Made by a program: the position numbers and the translations under genes | Notes under the pieces: generated by a model | Seen by the model: the letters and a program-made list of their open reading frames with translations, nothing else | What the model was told of the DNA's origin: nothing | Databases searched by the model: none | Shown here: piece after piece, positions 24,686 to 33,249 of the stretch | How positions within the stretch are numbered: position 1 is the first letter of the stretch | How the letters are laid out: each line of letters opens with the position of its first letter | NCBI GenBank assembly: GCA_947489585.1 | Contig: CANLEE010000007.1 | Coordinates: 1-64,000 of the forward strand | Length of the DNA: 64,000 nucleotides | DNA from: an uncultured Psychroserpens sp. | Lineage (GTDB): Bacteria > Bacteroidota > Bacteroidia > Flavobacteriales > Flavobacteriaceae | Direction of reading: 5' to 3'

Positions 24686-26041
24686 ATGCTTAATATTTCT
24701 CATAATAAACTTAATCAAAAAGTAGACTTATCTCCATATAAGTCGGTACAAAAGGTATTTCATAAAAGGCATTTTAAACATTTCAATCGCTTTTTGATTG
24801 CCTTTGCAATTACTGTAATCATTATTATGTTTTTACCTTGGACACAAAACATTAATAGTCGTGGAAATGTGACAACCTTAACACCAGATCAAAGACCACA
24901 GACCATACAGTCGCCAATTCCTGGACGTATAGAAGAATGGTTTGTTCGCGAAGGTGATTATGTAAAGAAGGGTGATACAATTTTGTTTATTTCAGAAATT
25001 AAAAATGAATACTTCGATCCAAACTTAGTCAATCGCACAGGTCAACAAATTAAAGCTAAAGAAGCTTCAGTAACATCTTATAGTTCAAAGATTGACGCAC
25101 TTAATAATCAAATTGGTGCATTAGGTAGAGAACAAAAATTAAAATCCGAACAAGCCGAAAATAAATTATTACAAGCTAAGTTAAAAGTTAAAAGTGATAG
25201 TATCGATTTAGAAGCTGTAAAAATAAATTTGGGAATTGCAGAGCGACAAATTGGAGCTACACAAAAACTCTATGAGGAAGGTCTAAAATCACTAACACAG
25301 TTAGAAGAAAAACGCTCAAAATTTCAAGAAGCCCAAGCAAAATTGATTTCACAGGAAAACAAATATTTAGCATCAAAAAATAATGTTATAAATGCAAGGG
25401 TTGAGATTAATCGTATTCAAGCAACTTACATTGATAAGATATCAAAAGCGCAGAGTAATAAATTTACTGCAGAGTCTAATCAATTTGATGCTGAAGCTCA
25501 AGTAACTAAGCTAGAAAGTGATTTTACAAACTATGAAATGCGTAACGACTTGTATTACATAAAAGCACCTCAAAACGGATATATAAACAAAGCCATAAAA
25601 GGCGGGATTGGTGAAACGTTTAAAGAAGGAGAACGCTTAGTTGGTATTATGCCTGCAGATTATGATTTAGCAGTAGAAATGTATGTAGACCCAATAGACT
25701 TACCGTTAGTACATCCTAATGAGAAAGTTCGTATACAGTTTGATGGTTGGCCAGCAATTATTTTTAGTGGATGGCCAAATGTGTCCTACGGAACCTATGG
25801 CGCAAAAGTAGTTGCCATTGAAAACTTTATAAGCGAAAACGGAAAGTTTAGAGTTCTACTCGCTCCAGACGATACCGATCATGATTGGCCAGATGCCATA
25901 CGTGTTGGCTCTGGGGCAAAGGCTATTGCTTTATTAGAAGATGTACCGATTTGGTTTGAATTATGGAGAAAGTTAAATGGCTTTCCACCAAATTATTACC
26001 AGCCAAAAGGTGATTTAACAACCAAAATTGATAAACAATAA
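24686..26041 (+). CDS. HlyD-family membrane fusion protein
   Basis: The ATG at 24686 is preferred over an in-frame start inside the ABC gene. One TM helix lies near residues 35-55 (FLIAFAITVIIIMFLPW). The lipoyl/barrel-sandwich half follows (QTIQSPIPGRIEEWFVREGDYVKKGD), then a long coiled-coil hairpin (about 115-280) and the second half-motif (YIKAPQNGYINKAIKGGIGETFKEGE). It should bridge the ABC protein to the outer-membrane channel. The gap to the ABC gene is 11 nt. Confidence 0.9.
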   Translation: MLNISHNKLNQKVDLSPYKSVQKVFHKRHFKHFNRFLIAFAITVIIIMFLPWTQNINSRGNVTTLTPDQRPQTIQSPIPGRIEEWFVREGDYVKKGDTILFISEIKNEYFDPNLVNRTGQQIKAKEASVTSYSSKIDALNNQIGALGREQKLKSEQAENKLLQAKLKVKSDSIDLEAVKINLGIAERQIGATQKLYEEGLKSLTQLEEKRSKFQEAQAKLISQENKYLASKNNVINARVEINRIQATYIDKISKAQSNKFTAESNQFDAEAQVTKLESDFTNYEMRNDLYYIKAPQNGYINKAIKGGIGETFKEGERLVGIMPADYDLAVEMYVDPIDLPLVHPNEKVRIQFDGWPAIIFSGWPNVSYGTYGAKVVAIENFISENGKFRVLLAPDDTDHDWPDAIRVGSGAKAIALLEDVPIWFELWRKLNGFPPNYYQPKGDLTTKIDKQ

Positions 26042-26051
26042 GACTCAAAAT

Positions 26052-27455
26052 ATGAATAGATATTTAAGTATATTATTCGTTTTCGTTATAACACTCACAA
26101 CAGCACAAGAGCAAGATCCAATTGTATTGGGTTTTAGCGAGTACTTGGGCTATGTCAAAAGATATCACCCCATTGCTAAACAAGCTGAATTGACAATTCA
26201 AATTGGGCAAGCAAATCTTATGAAAGCCAGAGGAGGTTTTGATCCAAAAATTGAAATTGATAATGAGCGTAAAAAGTTTAAGAATCTTGAATACTTTGAC
26301 CAATTAAATGCCACGTTTAAAATTCCTACTTGGTATGGTGTTGAGTTGAAAGGCAATTTTGAACAAAATGATGGCGCGTTTTTAAATCCGCAAGCCTTTG
26401 TTCCAGACAATGGTTTGTATAGTGCAGGAATTTCGGCATCATTAGGACAGGGCTTATTTATCAACAAACGTATGGCAGACTTAAAGAAAGCCAAGTTTTT
26501 TAGAAAGCAAACTGAAGCAGATAGAGAACTACTCATCAATCAAATTTTATTCGATGCTTCCCTAGCCTATTTTAATTGGCTCAAGGCTTACAATGAAATC
26601 CAAATTTATGAGCAATTTTTGAGCAACGCTGAAATACGATTTCAAGGTGTGAAACGCAGTGTTGAAAATGGGGATAAAGCGGCTATAGATTCAATTGAAG
26701 CAGGTATTACAGTTAAAAACAGAACATTAGGCTTAGAGCAATCAAAAGTAAAATTGATGAAAACAACTTTAGAGTTATCTACATTCTTATGGTTGAATGA
26801 CAATATCCCAGTAGAAATACAGCCCAATGTGATTCCTGATGCTTTTATAGAAAATTCGATTGACAATGCTTTAGAAATTTCAGGTTTACCTCTCACCAAT
26901 TTTGTTATTGAAAATCATCCAAAGCTACGTTCATTAAGCTATAAATATGAAGGTTTAGAAGTTGATAAACGCTTAAAAGCGAATAAACTATTACCAAAAA
27001 TTGATGTGCAATATAATTTCTTAACTGAAACAGCTGATATTGCTAGATCGTATAACACCAATCAATATAAAGGAGGGTTTAATATTGCCTTTCCGTTATT
27101 TATGCGAAAAGAGCGTGGGGACTTGAGATTAGCTAAAGTGAAACTTCAAGATTTACAATTTGAAATTGATAACGCAAGAATTACAATTCAAAATAAAGTG
27201 TTTGCGCTATATAGAGCATTAGAATCTTTTGAAACTCAAAATCAACTTATTAGTGCTATTGTTGCAGATTATGAAACAATGTTAAATGCTGAAGAACGCA
27301 AGTTTAGTTTTGGTGAGAGTTCTTTTTTCTTAATTAATTCACGAGAGAAAAACTTGATTGATTCACAATTGAAATCCATAGAACTTCAGAATGAATATTT
27401 AAAAACTAAAGCGAAGTTATTTAATAGTTTATCGAGAGATATAAAAAACCTTTAA
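26052..27455 (+). CDS. TolC-like outer membrane efflux protein
   Basis: The ATG at 26052 gives a signal peptide ending TTAQE. The mature protein has the two-fold repeated TolC architecture: long coiled helices (YLGYVKRYHPIAKQAELTIQIGQ and PKLRSLSYKYEGLEVDKRL) and beta segments. It forms the outer-membrane exit duct of the tripartite system with the ABC and HlyD proteins. It starts 10 nt after hlyD and ends with a 4-bp convergent overlap with the next gene. Confidence 0.9.
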   Translation: MNRYLSILFVFVITLTTAQEQDPIVLGFSEYLGYVKRYHPIAKQAELTIQIGQANLMKARGGFDPKIEIDNERKKFKNLEYFDQLNATFKIPTWYGVELKGNFEQNDGAFLNPQAFVPDNGLYSAGISASLGQGLFINKRMADLKKAKFFRKQTEADRELLINQILFDASLAYFNWLKAYNEIQIYEQFLSNAEIRFQGVKRSVENGDKAAIDSIEAGITVKNRTLGLEQSKVKLMKTTLELSTFLWLNDNIPVEIQPNVIPDAFIENSIDNALEISGLPLTNFVIENHPKLRSLSYKYEGLEVDKRLKANKLLPKIDVQYNFLTETADIARSYNTNQYKGGFNIAFPLFMRKERGDLRLAKVKLQDLQFEIDNARITIQNKVFALYRALESFETQNQLISAIVADYETMLNAEERKFSFGESSFFLINSREKNLIDSQLKSIELQNEYLKTKAKLFNSLSRDIKNL

Positions 27456-28189
27456 TTTTCCTTTTCAGTAGATTCTGTTTTTTTATCGGCTTCTGTTTTT
27501 TCAAGAATAGGGTGTTCATCTTTAATGACATTGACTGTTGCTTTTACACCAGTGAGTAAATTCCATTTTTTAGAAGATACTAAATTCCCTTTGTCATCAT
27601 AAACTAAGAATTCAGCAGTATTTGGACCAGAATCACCTTGATTTAAAGCCTCAAAAACAATAGTATTAATACCAACATTTAAGTTCACATTAAAGCCTTT
27701 ATAACCTGAAGTTAATAACAATGACGGTACAATGATATCGCCATTAACATAAACACGCACTAAATCACCGTCTGGGTATTCGTGATCGCGGCATACAATA
27801 TTCACAAACTTACCATTACTTCTAAGGTCTCCAAGAAACACATCAGCCATGGTTTCAATCTTGAATCCTTGTTCAACTGCAACTTTATTAAACCGCTTTT
27901 CGAAAAGCTCACCAGGATTTCTCAATCCGTTATCGTCTATCATCGAAAACTCTTTTTTGTTTTTTTTGATAGAGACTTTACTTTCTGTTGGGATTCCGAG
28001 TATGTTCTTTTTGGGTTTCGTAATCCCAATTTTAGAATCAGGTTTTATAATTAACTTAGCGGTAGAATCTTTTTTCTTAGTCTCAATTGCAGGTATTTTA
28101 ATAGACTTCTTATCATCTGTGTCTGGTTGCGCAAACAGAGAACAAGTGCATAGTACTAAAACGAAAAAAATAAGGTGCTTCTTCATCAC
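27452..28189 (-). CDS. Secreted protein of unknown function
   Basis: The 245-residue product starts with a signal peptide (LIFFVLVLCTCSLFAQ). A low-complexity lysine-rich linker (residues 24-85) precedes a beta-rich domain (about 90-225) containing DGDLVRVYVNGDIIVPSLLL and GFNVNLNVGINTIVFEALN. This looks like a small immunoglobulin-like or galactose-binding-like fold. The acidic/lysine C-terminus (KTEADKKTESTEKEN) is unstructured. Periplasmic or surface; role unknown. It is convergent with the export operon, so functional linkage is uncertain. Confidence 0.6.
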   Translation of the reverse strand: MMKKHLIFFVLVLCTCSLFAQPDTDDKKSIKIPAIETKKKDSTAKLIIKPDSKIGITKPKKNILGIPTESKVSIKKNKKEFSMIDDNGLRNPGELFEKRFNKVAVEQGFKIETMADVFLGDLRSNGKFVNIVCRDHEYPDGDLVRVYVNGDIIVPSLLLTSGYKGFNVNLNVGINTIVFEALNQGDSGPNTAEFLVYDDKGNLVSSKKWNLLTGVKATVNVIKDEHPILEKTEADKKTESTEKEN

Positions 28190-28270
28190 ATTTTTTTAGT
28201 ATAGTCGTTTCAAAAACCATACCTAACGTTAAAAGTAACGACTTTAAGGCGCAAAGATTTTAATTTTTAG

Positions 28271-29785
28271 TTAAAACTTTCCGTTAAAACTCAATCGTAA
28301 CTTACGAGTATATTCTTCTAACAACCAATCTTTATAGTTTTTTGTACTATTCATTATACAGTAACAGTACTGTTTTATGCGATAGCAAATATCATCATGC
28401 AATAGCTTTGCCAGCTCTCTAGCTTCAAAAACATCCTCACTATTAGCAATCACCAATTGTGAGTGTTGCGCAATACTATTTTCAATGGCCTTCATTGATT
28501 TACTTCCCTCTCTAATTACTTTTTTGTATTCGGCTTTGATATCAAAATCGTCATTAGGGTTTTTCTTGAAGCGCTTTCTAAGAGATTCTGGCATTTTATA
28601 AACAAACTCGCGCTCTATATCTTCATCATTACGAAGGTTTTCTAAGTAAAAATCTGGGTTTTTAAAGATATGTTGCCAATCTACAGGCTGGCTCCAAGGT
28701 CCAAATCGTACCGCATTATTACCCAAATCGATAACCGTGAATTTAGATTTATTTTTATAAATTCTTGAGCCACGACCTATCATCTGGAAATACAACGTAA
28801 GAGAACGTGTTGCTCGGTTTAATATAATTGACTCTACAGATGGCTCATCAAAACCAGTAGTTAAAATACTTACAGACGTTAAAATACCATTTGGTGAATT
28901 TTTAAACCACTTTAAAATCTCTTTACGTTCTTGTTTAGATGATGTATTATCTAGATGACGAATATCATAACCTGCTCTTTTAAAAGTATAGTAAACTTCT
29001 TTTGACGTATTAATACCATTATTAAAAATAAGTGTTTTCTTGCCTTTAGATAATTCTTCATAAGCAAATAACAGCTTCCCTTGCATAGCAGAATTGGTAT
29101 ATAACGCTTCTGAAGATTTTACGGTATAATCACCATTGATACCAATTTTTAATGTATTTAACGATACATCGTAATTATAAATTTCCGCGGATGCCAAAAA
29201 ACCATTCTTTATTAATGTAGAAATATTGTCACCAACGATAAGCTCTTTATAGTTATCCTTCATTGGTAATTTTATATTACTACTTAATGGTGTTGCAGTT
29301 ACACCAAGAATAAAACAGTTATCAAAAAACTTGAACAATTTTCTAAACGAATTGTAATGCGCTTCATCAATAATAACAAGCCCTATATCTTCGAGATTCA
29401 GCTTTCCGTCGTTAAGTCGGTTATTAAGAGTTTCAACCATCGCAACAAAACACTCATATTGGTCTTGATCTGGTAACTCTTTAACCTTACTATTGATAAT
29501 TTTATTATTAACACCAAAACCATGCAATACCTTAGATGTTTGCTTACATAGCTCAATTCGATGTGTTAAGATGACGACCTTTTTTTTATGCTTTTTTATA
29601 TACTGCCTTACAATTTCAGAAAATATCACCGTCTTACCGCCTCCTGTTGGGAGTTGATATAATAGATTGTAATTATCTGGAGCAGAATCAAAAACATCAA
29701 AAATGCGTTTAAGATCTGCAAGTTGATAGTCGTAGAGACGTTTTTTGGTTTCCTTCTTTGATGATATTGTAAGGGTTTCGGACAT
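28271..29785 (-). CDS. Superfamily 2 DEAD/DEAH-box helicase
   Basis: The 504-residue protein carries, in order, RLYDYQLADLKRIF (Q-motif-like), LPTGGGKTVIFSEI (Walker A), IIDEAHYNS (DEAH), GVTATPLS (motif III), LTTGFDEPSVESII and QMIGRGSRIY (motif VI with arginine finger). The C-terminal 120 residues are helical and not recognisable. It resembles RAD25/SSL2-like ATP-dependent helicases common in Flavobacteriia. Cytosolic; DNA or RNA substrate is not evident. The upstream palindrome AACCTT TTAT AAGGTT (29825-29840) may be a regulatory site. Confidence 0.9.
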   Translation of the reverse strand: MSETLTISSKKETKKRLYDYQLADLKRIFDVFDSAPDNYNLLYQLPTGGGKTVIFSEIVRQYIKKHKKKVVILTHRIELCKQTSKVLHGFGVNNKIINSKVKELPDQDQYECFVAMVETLNNRLNDGKLNLEDIGLVIIDEAHYNSFRKLFKFFDNCFILGVTATPLSSNIKLPMKDNYKELIVGDNISTLIKNGFLASAEIYNYDVSLNTLKIGINGDYTVKSSEALYTNSAMQGKLLFAYEELSKGKKTLIFNNGINTSKEVYYTFKRAGYDIRHLDNTSSKQERKEILKWFKNSPNGILTSVSILTTGFDEPSVESIILNRATRSLTLYFQMIGRGSRIYKNKSKFTVIDLGNNAVRFGPWSQPVDWQHIFKNPDFYLENLRNDEDIEREFVYKMPESLRKRFKKNPNDDFDIKAEYKKVIREGSKSMKAIENSIAQHSQLVIANSEDVFEARELAKLLHDDICYRIKQYCYCIMNSTKNYKDWLLEEYTRKLRLSFNGKF

Positions 29786-29990
29786 ATAATTAATAGCTTC
29801 TGAAAAAAAAATTCGTACAAAATTAACCTTTTATAAGGTTATCAAGGCATATTGTTAAAAAGAAATGAAAAGTAATTCCTACCATTTTGTGTTAAAATTT
29901 GTTAAATTACTACTATGTAATGCAAAGTACTGTAACAATTTTATAAAACTGTCGTCTTTCTAGTATAACACAATCATTAAAACAATTATT

Positions 29991-30077
29991 ATGAGAACTT
30001 TAAACAACAATCAATTAACGAGTACAGTAACTGAAACAAAAATCTATACTTGGAATAAAAAAAGACGATATAGATAA
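29991..30077 (+). CDS. Micro-ORF 1, 28-residue basic peptide
   Basis: ATG-to-TAA gives MRTLNNNQLTSTVTETKIY then TWNKKRRYR. It is one of two adjacent near-identical peptides (the other at 30118). Substitutions between them are partly synonymous (ATC/ATT, TAT/TAC), suggesting translation. The polar N-terminal half and the cationic, aromatic C-terminus (WNKKRRYR) have no known family that I recognise. No signal peptide. It may be a regulatory, leader-like or secreted basic peptide. Confidence 0.6.
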   Translation: MRTLNNNQLTSTVTETKIYTWNKKRRYR

Positions 30078-30117
30078 TTTATCTATTTCAATTCATCAAT
30101 CAAAAAAATTAAAAATC

Positions 30118-30204
30118 ATGAGAACTTTAAACAACAATCAATTATCAAGTACATCTGTAGAAACAAAAATTTACACTTGGAATCAGAAAAGACGATATAG
30201 ATAA
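30118..30204 (+). CDS. Micro-ORF 2, 28-residue paralogue
   Basis: The peptide MRTLNNNQLSSTSVETKIY then TWNQKRRYR has the same length and both termini identical to the first copy. The 40-nt spacers after the two copies share TTCATCAATCAAAAAA, so the duplication included flanking DNA. Substitutions are conservative or synonymous at several codons. Confidence 0.6.
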   Translation: MRTLNNNQLSSTSVETKIYTWNQKRRYR

Positions 30205-30241
30205 GTCTACATCAATTCATCAATCAAAAAATCAATCTACC

Positions 30242-30310
30242 ATGAAAGCTTTAACTAAAATTATCAACACATCACATACAACAAATGACGATTTAGAAAC
30301 GTTACGATAG
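30242..30310 (+). CDS. Micro-ORF 3, 22-residue peptide
   Basis: ATG-to-TAG gives MKALTKIINTSHTTNDDLETLR. It follows the second copy after the same spacer type (ATTCATCAATCAAAAAATCAA), so it is the third unit of the row, but the C-terminal basic motif is lost and the sequence has diverged. It may be a decayed or sub-functional member; its translation is uncertain. Confidence 0.4.
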   Translation: MKALTKIINTSHTTNDDLETLR

Positions 30311-30379
30311 TAAGTGATAACAACATTAGTATTCATCAATCTAAAATTATATTGAGATTTATTTCAATATGTAATCCAT

Positions 30380-30417
30380 AAAGACCAGTATTCGCTAAGT
30401 ATGCTGGTCTTTTTGTT
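30380..30417 (+). terminator. Rho-independent terminator after the micro-ORF row
   Basis: AAAGACCAG (30380-30388) and CTGGTCTTT (30404-30412) form a perfect 9-bp stem followed by T-rich TTGTTT. It separates the micro-ORFs from the ExbD gene. Confidence 0.8.
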
Positions 30418-30493
30418 TATACCATCACTACTTTCAATAATGGTATCGTTTTTGAGACTTCACTAGAATTAAATAATCTTAAAAACTATTATT

Positions 30494-31060
30494 ATGAAAA
30501 CTTCAAGACGACAATCTGTTCAAGTCAATGCTGGTTCTATGGCAGATATTGCATTTTTATTGCTCATTTTCTTTTTAGTTACAGCTGTGATTCCAAAAGA
30601 TGATATCGGAATAAATAGAAAGCTTCCTGCACCTTGCCCGAAAAATGCAGATTGTGGTGGTGAAATACATCATAGAAATACATTGGAAGTCAAAATCAAC
30701 TCTAAAAATGAACTTTTAGTAGAAAACAAAATTACCAGCATTGATGAATTAAAAGAGATTACTAAGCTTTTTCTAGATAATAATGGTGATAAAAGTTGTG
30801 ATTACTGCAATGGATTAAAAGATAAAAAGTCATCTGATAGTCCTCAAAAAGCAGTAGTATCATTAACTAATGATAAGCTAACAAGTTATGAGTTCTATAT
30901 CAAGGTTCAAGATGAATTGACTAAAGCATATTATGAATTACGAAATGAATATTCTGAAACTATTTTGAAAAAATCGTCAAATAAATTGACAAAAGAAGAA
31001 CTTCAAAAGGTAAGAGAAGCCTATCCTTTTATTTTATCTGAAGCCGAACTTAAGAACTAA
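30494..31060 (+). CDS. exbD: ExbD/TolR-family protein without a visible ExbB partner
   Basis: Residues 12-32 form the single TM helix (GSMADIAFLLLIFFLVTAVI), with the conserved Asp of the proton path (SMADIAF). A periplasmic domain with Cys residues (APCPKNADCGG and CDYCNG) follows; these are unusual in ExbD. ExbD works with ExbB in the TonB energising complex, driven by proton motive force. No exbB or tonB is adjacent. Length (188) is longer than typical (about 140) because of the insertion around residues 60-130. Confidence 0.8.
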   Translation: MKTSRRQSVQVNAGSMADIAFLLLIFFLVTAVIPKDDIGINRKLPAPCPKNADCGGEIHHRNTLEVKINSKNELLVENKITSIDELKEITKLFLDNNGDKSCDYCNGLKDKKSSDSPQKAVVSLTNDKLTSYEFYIKVQDELTKAYYELRNEYSETILKKSSNKLTKEELQKVREAYPFILSEAELKN

Positions 31061-31488
31061 TCTTTCAAAGTATCTTTTTCTATTTCTACCCTATAACTGA
31101 TGTTAATTTTGCGCCTGCCCCATTCTTTAGCAGCCTTAACATCAGTTCCCATATAGACATCTATTCTATTCCACCAACGTTTATTCATTTTATCCTTAAC
31201 TAAATACGTGCCTTCTAACCCTTCAATTTGCACTAGCGTGTTATGAGTAAGTCCTTCTTTTAACAAATTTCGAGAGACCGCAATATATTTCAAACCTGGT
31301 TTTAAGCTATCGCCAAATGCAGTAATATGAGGATTTGAACTCGTTTGATACGCTAAAGAATTATAGGCTGTTGCTGTGACTTTAATAGTTTTCCATTCAT
31401 AATTATTTTGCGCTTCTTCTTTACAGTTGAATAGTGTTAAGCACAATAGTACAAGCAAAAAATAGGGATATGTCGTAGAGGAATACAT
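31057..31488 (-). CDS. Lipoprotein with 3D (DPBB-like) domain
   Basis: Start at the ATG at 31488 (MYSSTTYPYF), giving a leader with lipobox CLTLFNC. The C-terminal half matches the 3D domain: TATAYNSLAYQTSS, ITAFGDSLKPGLKYIAVSR and the terminal NRIDVYMG block. This fold is related to RlpA/MltA barrels and binds or cleaves peptidoglycan in some families; the three-aspartate pattern is only partly visible (GDSL, KDKM, RIDV). Probably periplasmic, lipid-anchored. Convergent with exbD by 4 nt. Confidence 0.75.
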   Translation of the reverse strand: MYSSTTYPYFLLVLLCLTLFNCKEEAQNNYEWKTIKVTATAYNSLAYQTSSNPHITAFGDSLKPGLKYIAVSRNLLKEGLTHNTLVQIEGLEGTYLVKDKMNKRWWNRIDVYMGTDVKAAKEWGRRKINISYRVEIEKDTLKD

Positions 31489-31539
31489 ATTTAAATATAA
31501 GATTTTGTAACTTGACAAGCACAAAATAATTCATCTTTT

Positions 31540-32853
31540 ATGAAATCCTTCTACATCTCTTTATGTATTTTAATTATGACTGCTTCTTGTAAAAATGGTG
31601 CTAAATCTACTACTGATAACTCATCAACTCTAAATGACTCTATAGCACTTATTGAACGCGCAAAAGCAATTCATGATCGTGTAATTACTTTAGATACGCA
31701 CTGTGACATCAATGTCAAAAACTTTACTGACACTATTAACTATACACAAAATTTAGAGTCTCAGGTCAACCTACCAAAAATGAAAGCTGGTGGACTTGAT
31801 GTGGCTTGGTTTATTGTATATACAGGACAGGATACACTTTCAGACGAAGGATATAAAAAAGCTTATGATAACGCAATGTCAAAATTTAATGCTATTCATA
31901 AATTGGTTGAAGACATTGCCCCAGACCAGATTGAATTAGCTCTAAATTCTGATGATGTGAGACGCATTTCAAAATCTGGAAAAAAGGTCGCAATGATAGG
32001 TATTGAGAATGGCTATCCTGTTGGGACAGACATCACAAATGTTGAAAAATTCTACAACCTTGGCGCGCGCTATATGTCATTATCACATAACGGACATAGT
32101 CAATTATGTGATAGTAATACTGGCGAAGAAGACAACGTTTGGCTACATGATGGCTTGAGTGATTTAGGAAAAGAAGTTGTTGAAGAAATGAACCGTTTGG
32201 GTATGATGATTGATGTGTCACACCCTTCAAAAGAGTCAATGAAACAAATGATTGCATTGAGTAAAGCACCAATTATTGCATCACATTCTTCAGCTAGAGC
32301 TTTATGTGGACATAGCAGAAATTTAGATGATGAGCAACTGCAATGGATGAAAACTAATGGGGGCGTCATTCAAACTGTTGCATTTCAAGCTTATACTAAT
32401 ACTGAAAAAAATGATGCTAGAAATGAAGCCATAAAACCCATTAGAAAAGATGTTGCTCAATCCTTAGGTCATACATGGTATGAATGGAGTGAAACGAAGA
32501 CACTTTCTGAAGAAGATAAAGACGCATTTTATGATGTGAGAGCAAAAATTATCAAGTTAGCCGATGAAAAAGCAAGCAAAATAAAAGATTTTCCACCGAA
32601 AGTTGATGTATCAGATTTTGTAAATCACATTGATTATATGGTAAAAAAAATAGGATTAAAACACGTTGGTATTAGTAGTGATTTTGATGGAGGTGGCGGA
32701 GTTGAAGGCTGGAGTGATGCTTCAGAAACCTTTAATGTCACCTTAGAATTAGTAAAACGTGGTTATACTGAAACAGAAATAGAACAACTCTGGAGCGGTA
32801 ACTTATTACGTGTGCTAGATGAAGTTGAAGCTGTCGCTAAAAACACAAACTAA
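31540..32853 (+). CDS. M19-family membrane dipeptidase lipoprotein
   Basis: The leader ends MTASC (lipobox), then a dipeptidase domain. Zinc-binding motifs are LDTHCDIN (HxD), GIENGYPVG (bridging Glu), DVSHPSKES and IASHSSARALCGHSRN, with SSDFDGGGG near the end. The 437-residue length is typical of bacterial renal-dipeptidase-like enzymes. It should hydrolyse dipeptides in the periplasm or at the cell surface. The 4-nt overlap with the minus-strand gene at 32850 shows a convergent end. Confidence 0.9.
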   Translation: MKSFYISLCILIMTASCKNGAKSTTDNSSTLNDSIALIERAKAIHDRVITLDTHCDINVKNFTDTINYTQNLESQVNLPKMKAGGLDVAWFIVYTGQDTLSDEGYKKAYDNAMSKFNAIHKLVEDIAPDQIELALNSDDVRRISKSGKKVAMIGIENGYPVGTDITNVEKFYNLGARYMSLSHNGHSQLCDSNTGEEDNVWLHDGLSDLGKEVVEEMNRLGMMIDVSHPSKESMKQMIALSKAPIIASHSSARALCGHSRNLDDEQLQWMKTNGGVIQTVAFQAYTNTEKNDARNEAIKPIRKDVAQSLGHTWYEWSETKTLSEEDKDAFYDVRAKIIKLADEKASKIKDFPPKVDVSDFVNHIDYMVKKIGLKHVGISSDFDGGGGVEGWSDASETFNVTLELVKRGYTETEIEQLWSGNLLRVLDEVEAVAKNTN

Positions 32854-33152
32854 AATTCAATCAGTTTAGCAATAACAGTAGCAACAAATAGAAAGAATAG
32901 AATAGAATTAACAATAGTTCCAAATAGTTTTTTAAAAGAACTAGGGTCCTTCAAACCTTTCATACTGAATACAAAACCTATAATTGAAGCCATAAAGACT
33001 AAAATCATTAAAAAACTACTAGTATATCTATAAAAATCAAGAGATACTTTCTCATTAGCGGCTAATACTTGAAAGACTAAAAACAACAAAAAACTTGCAA
33101 TCGTGATAATTGAAAATTGAAAACCTTTTTTAGAATGCGAGTGTTTATTCAT
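32850..33152 (-). CDS. Small membrane protein with three TM segments
   Basis: The 100-residue product has a basic start (MNKHSHSKKGFQF) and three hydrophobic segments (about residues 14-32, 42-62 and 75-95). No family recognised. Probably inner membrane. Confidence 0.55.
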   Translation of the reverse strand: MNKHSHSKKGFQFSIITIASFLLFLVFQVLAANEKVSLDFYRYTSSFLMILVFMASIIGFVFSMKGLKDPSSFKKLFGTIVNSILFFLFVATVIAKLIEF

Positions 33153-33191
33153 ATTTTGATTATTGTTAGCAATAAATAGTATTAACTATGA

Positions 33192-33234
33192 AACATAAAA
33201 ACCAGAAATTAACTTGTTTTCTGGTTTTTATGTT
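33192..33234 (-). terminator. Strong terminator between the BNR-protein gene and the next gene
   Basis: AACATAAAAACCAGAAA (33192-33208) and TTTCTGGTTTTTATGTT (33218-33234) form a perfect 17-bp stem with a 9-nt loop. It lies 15 nt after the minus-strand stop at 33250 and could act in both directions. Confidence 0.8.
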
Positions 33235-33249
33235 TTATAAATCTAAATT

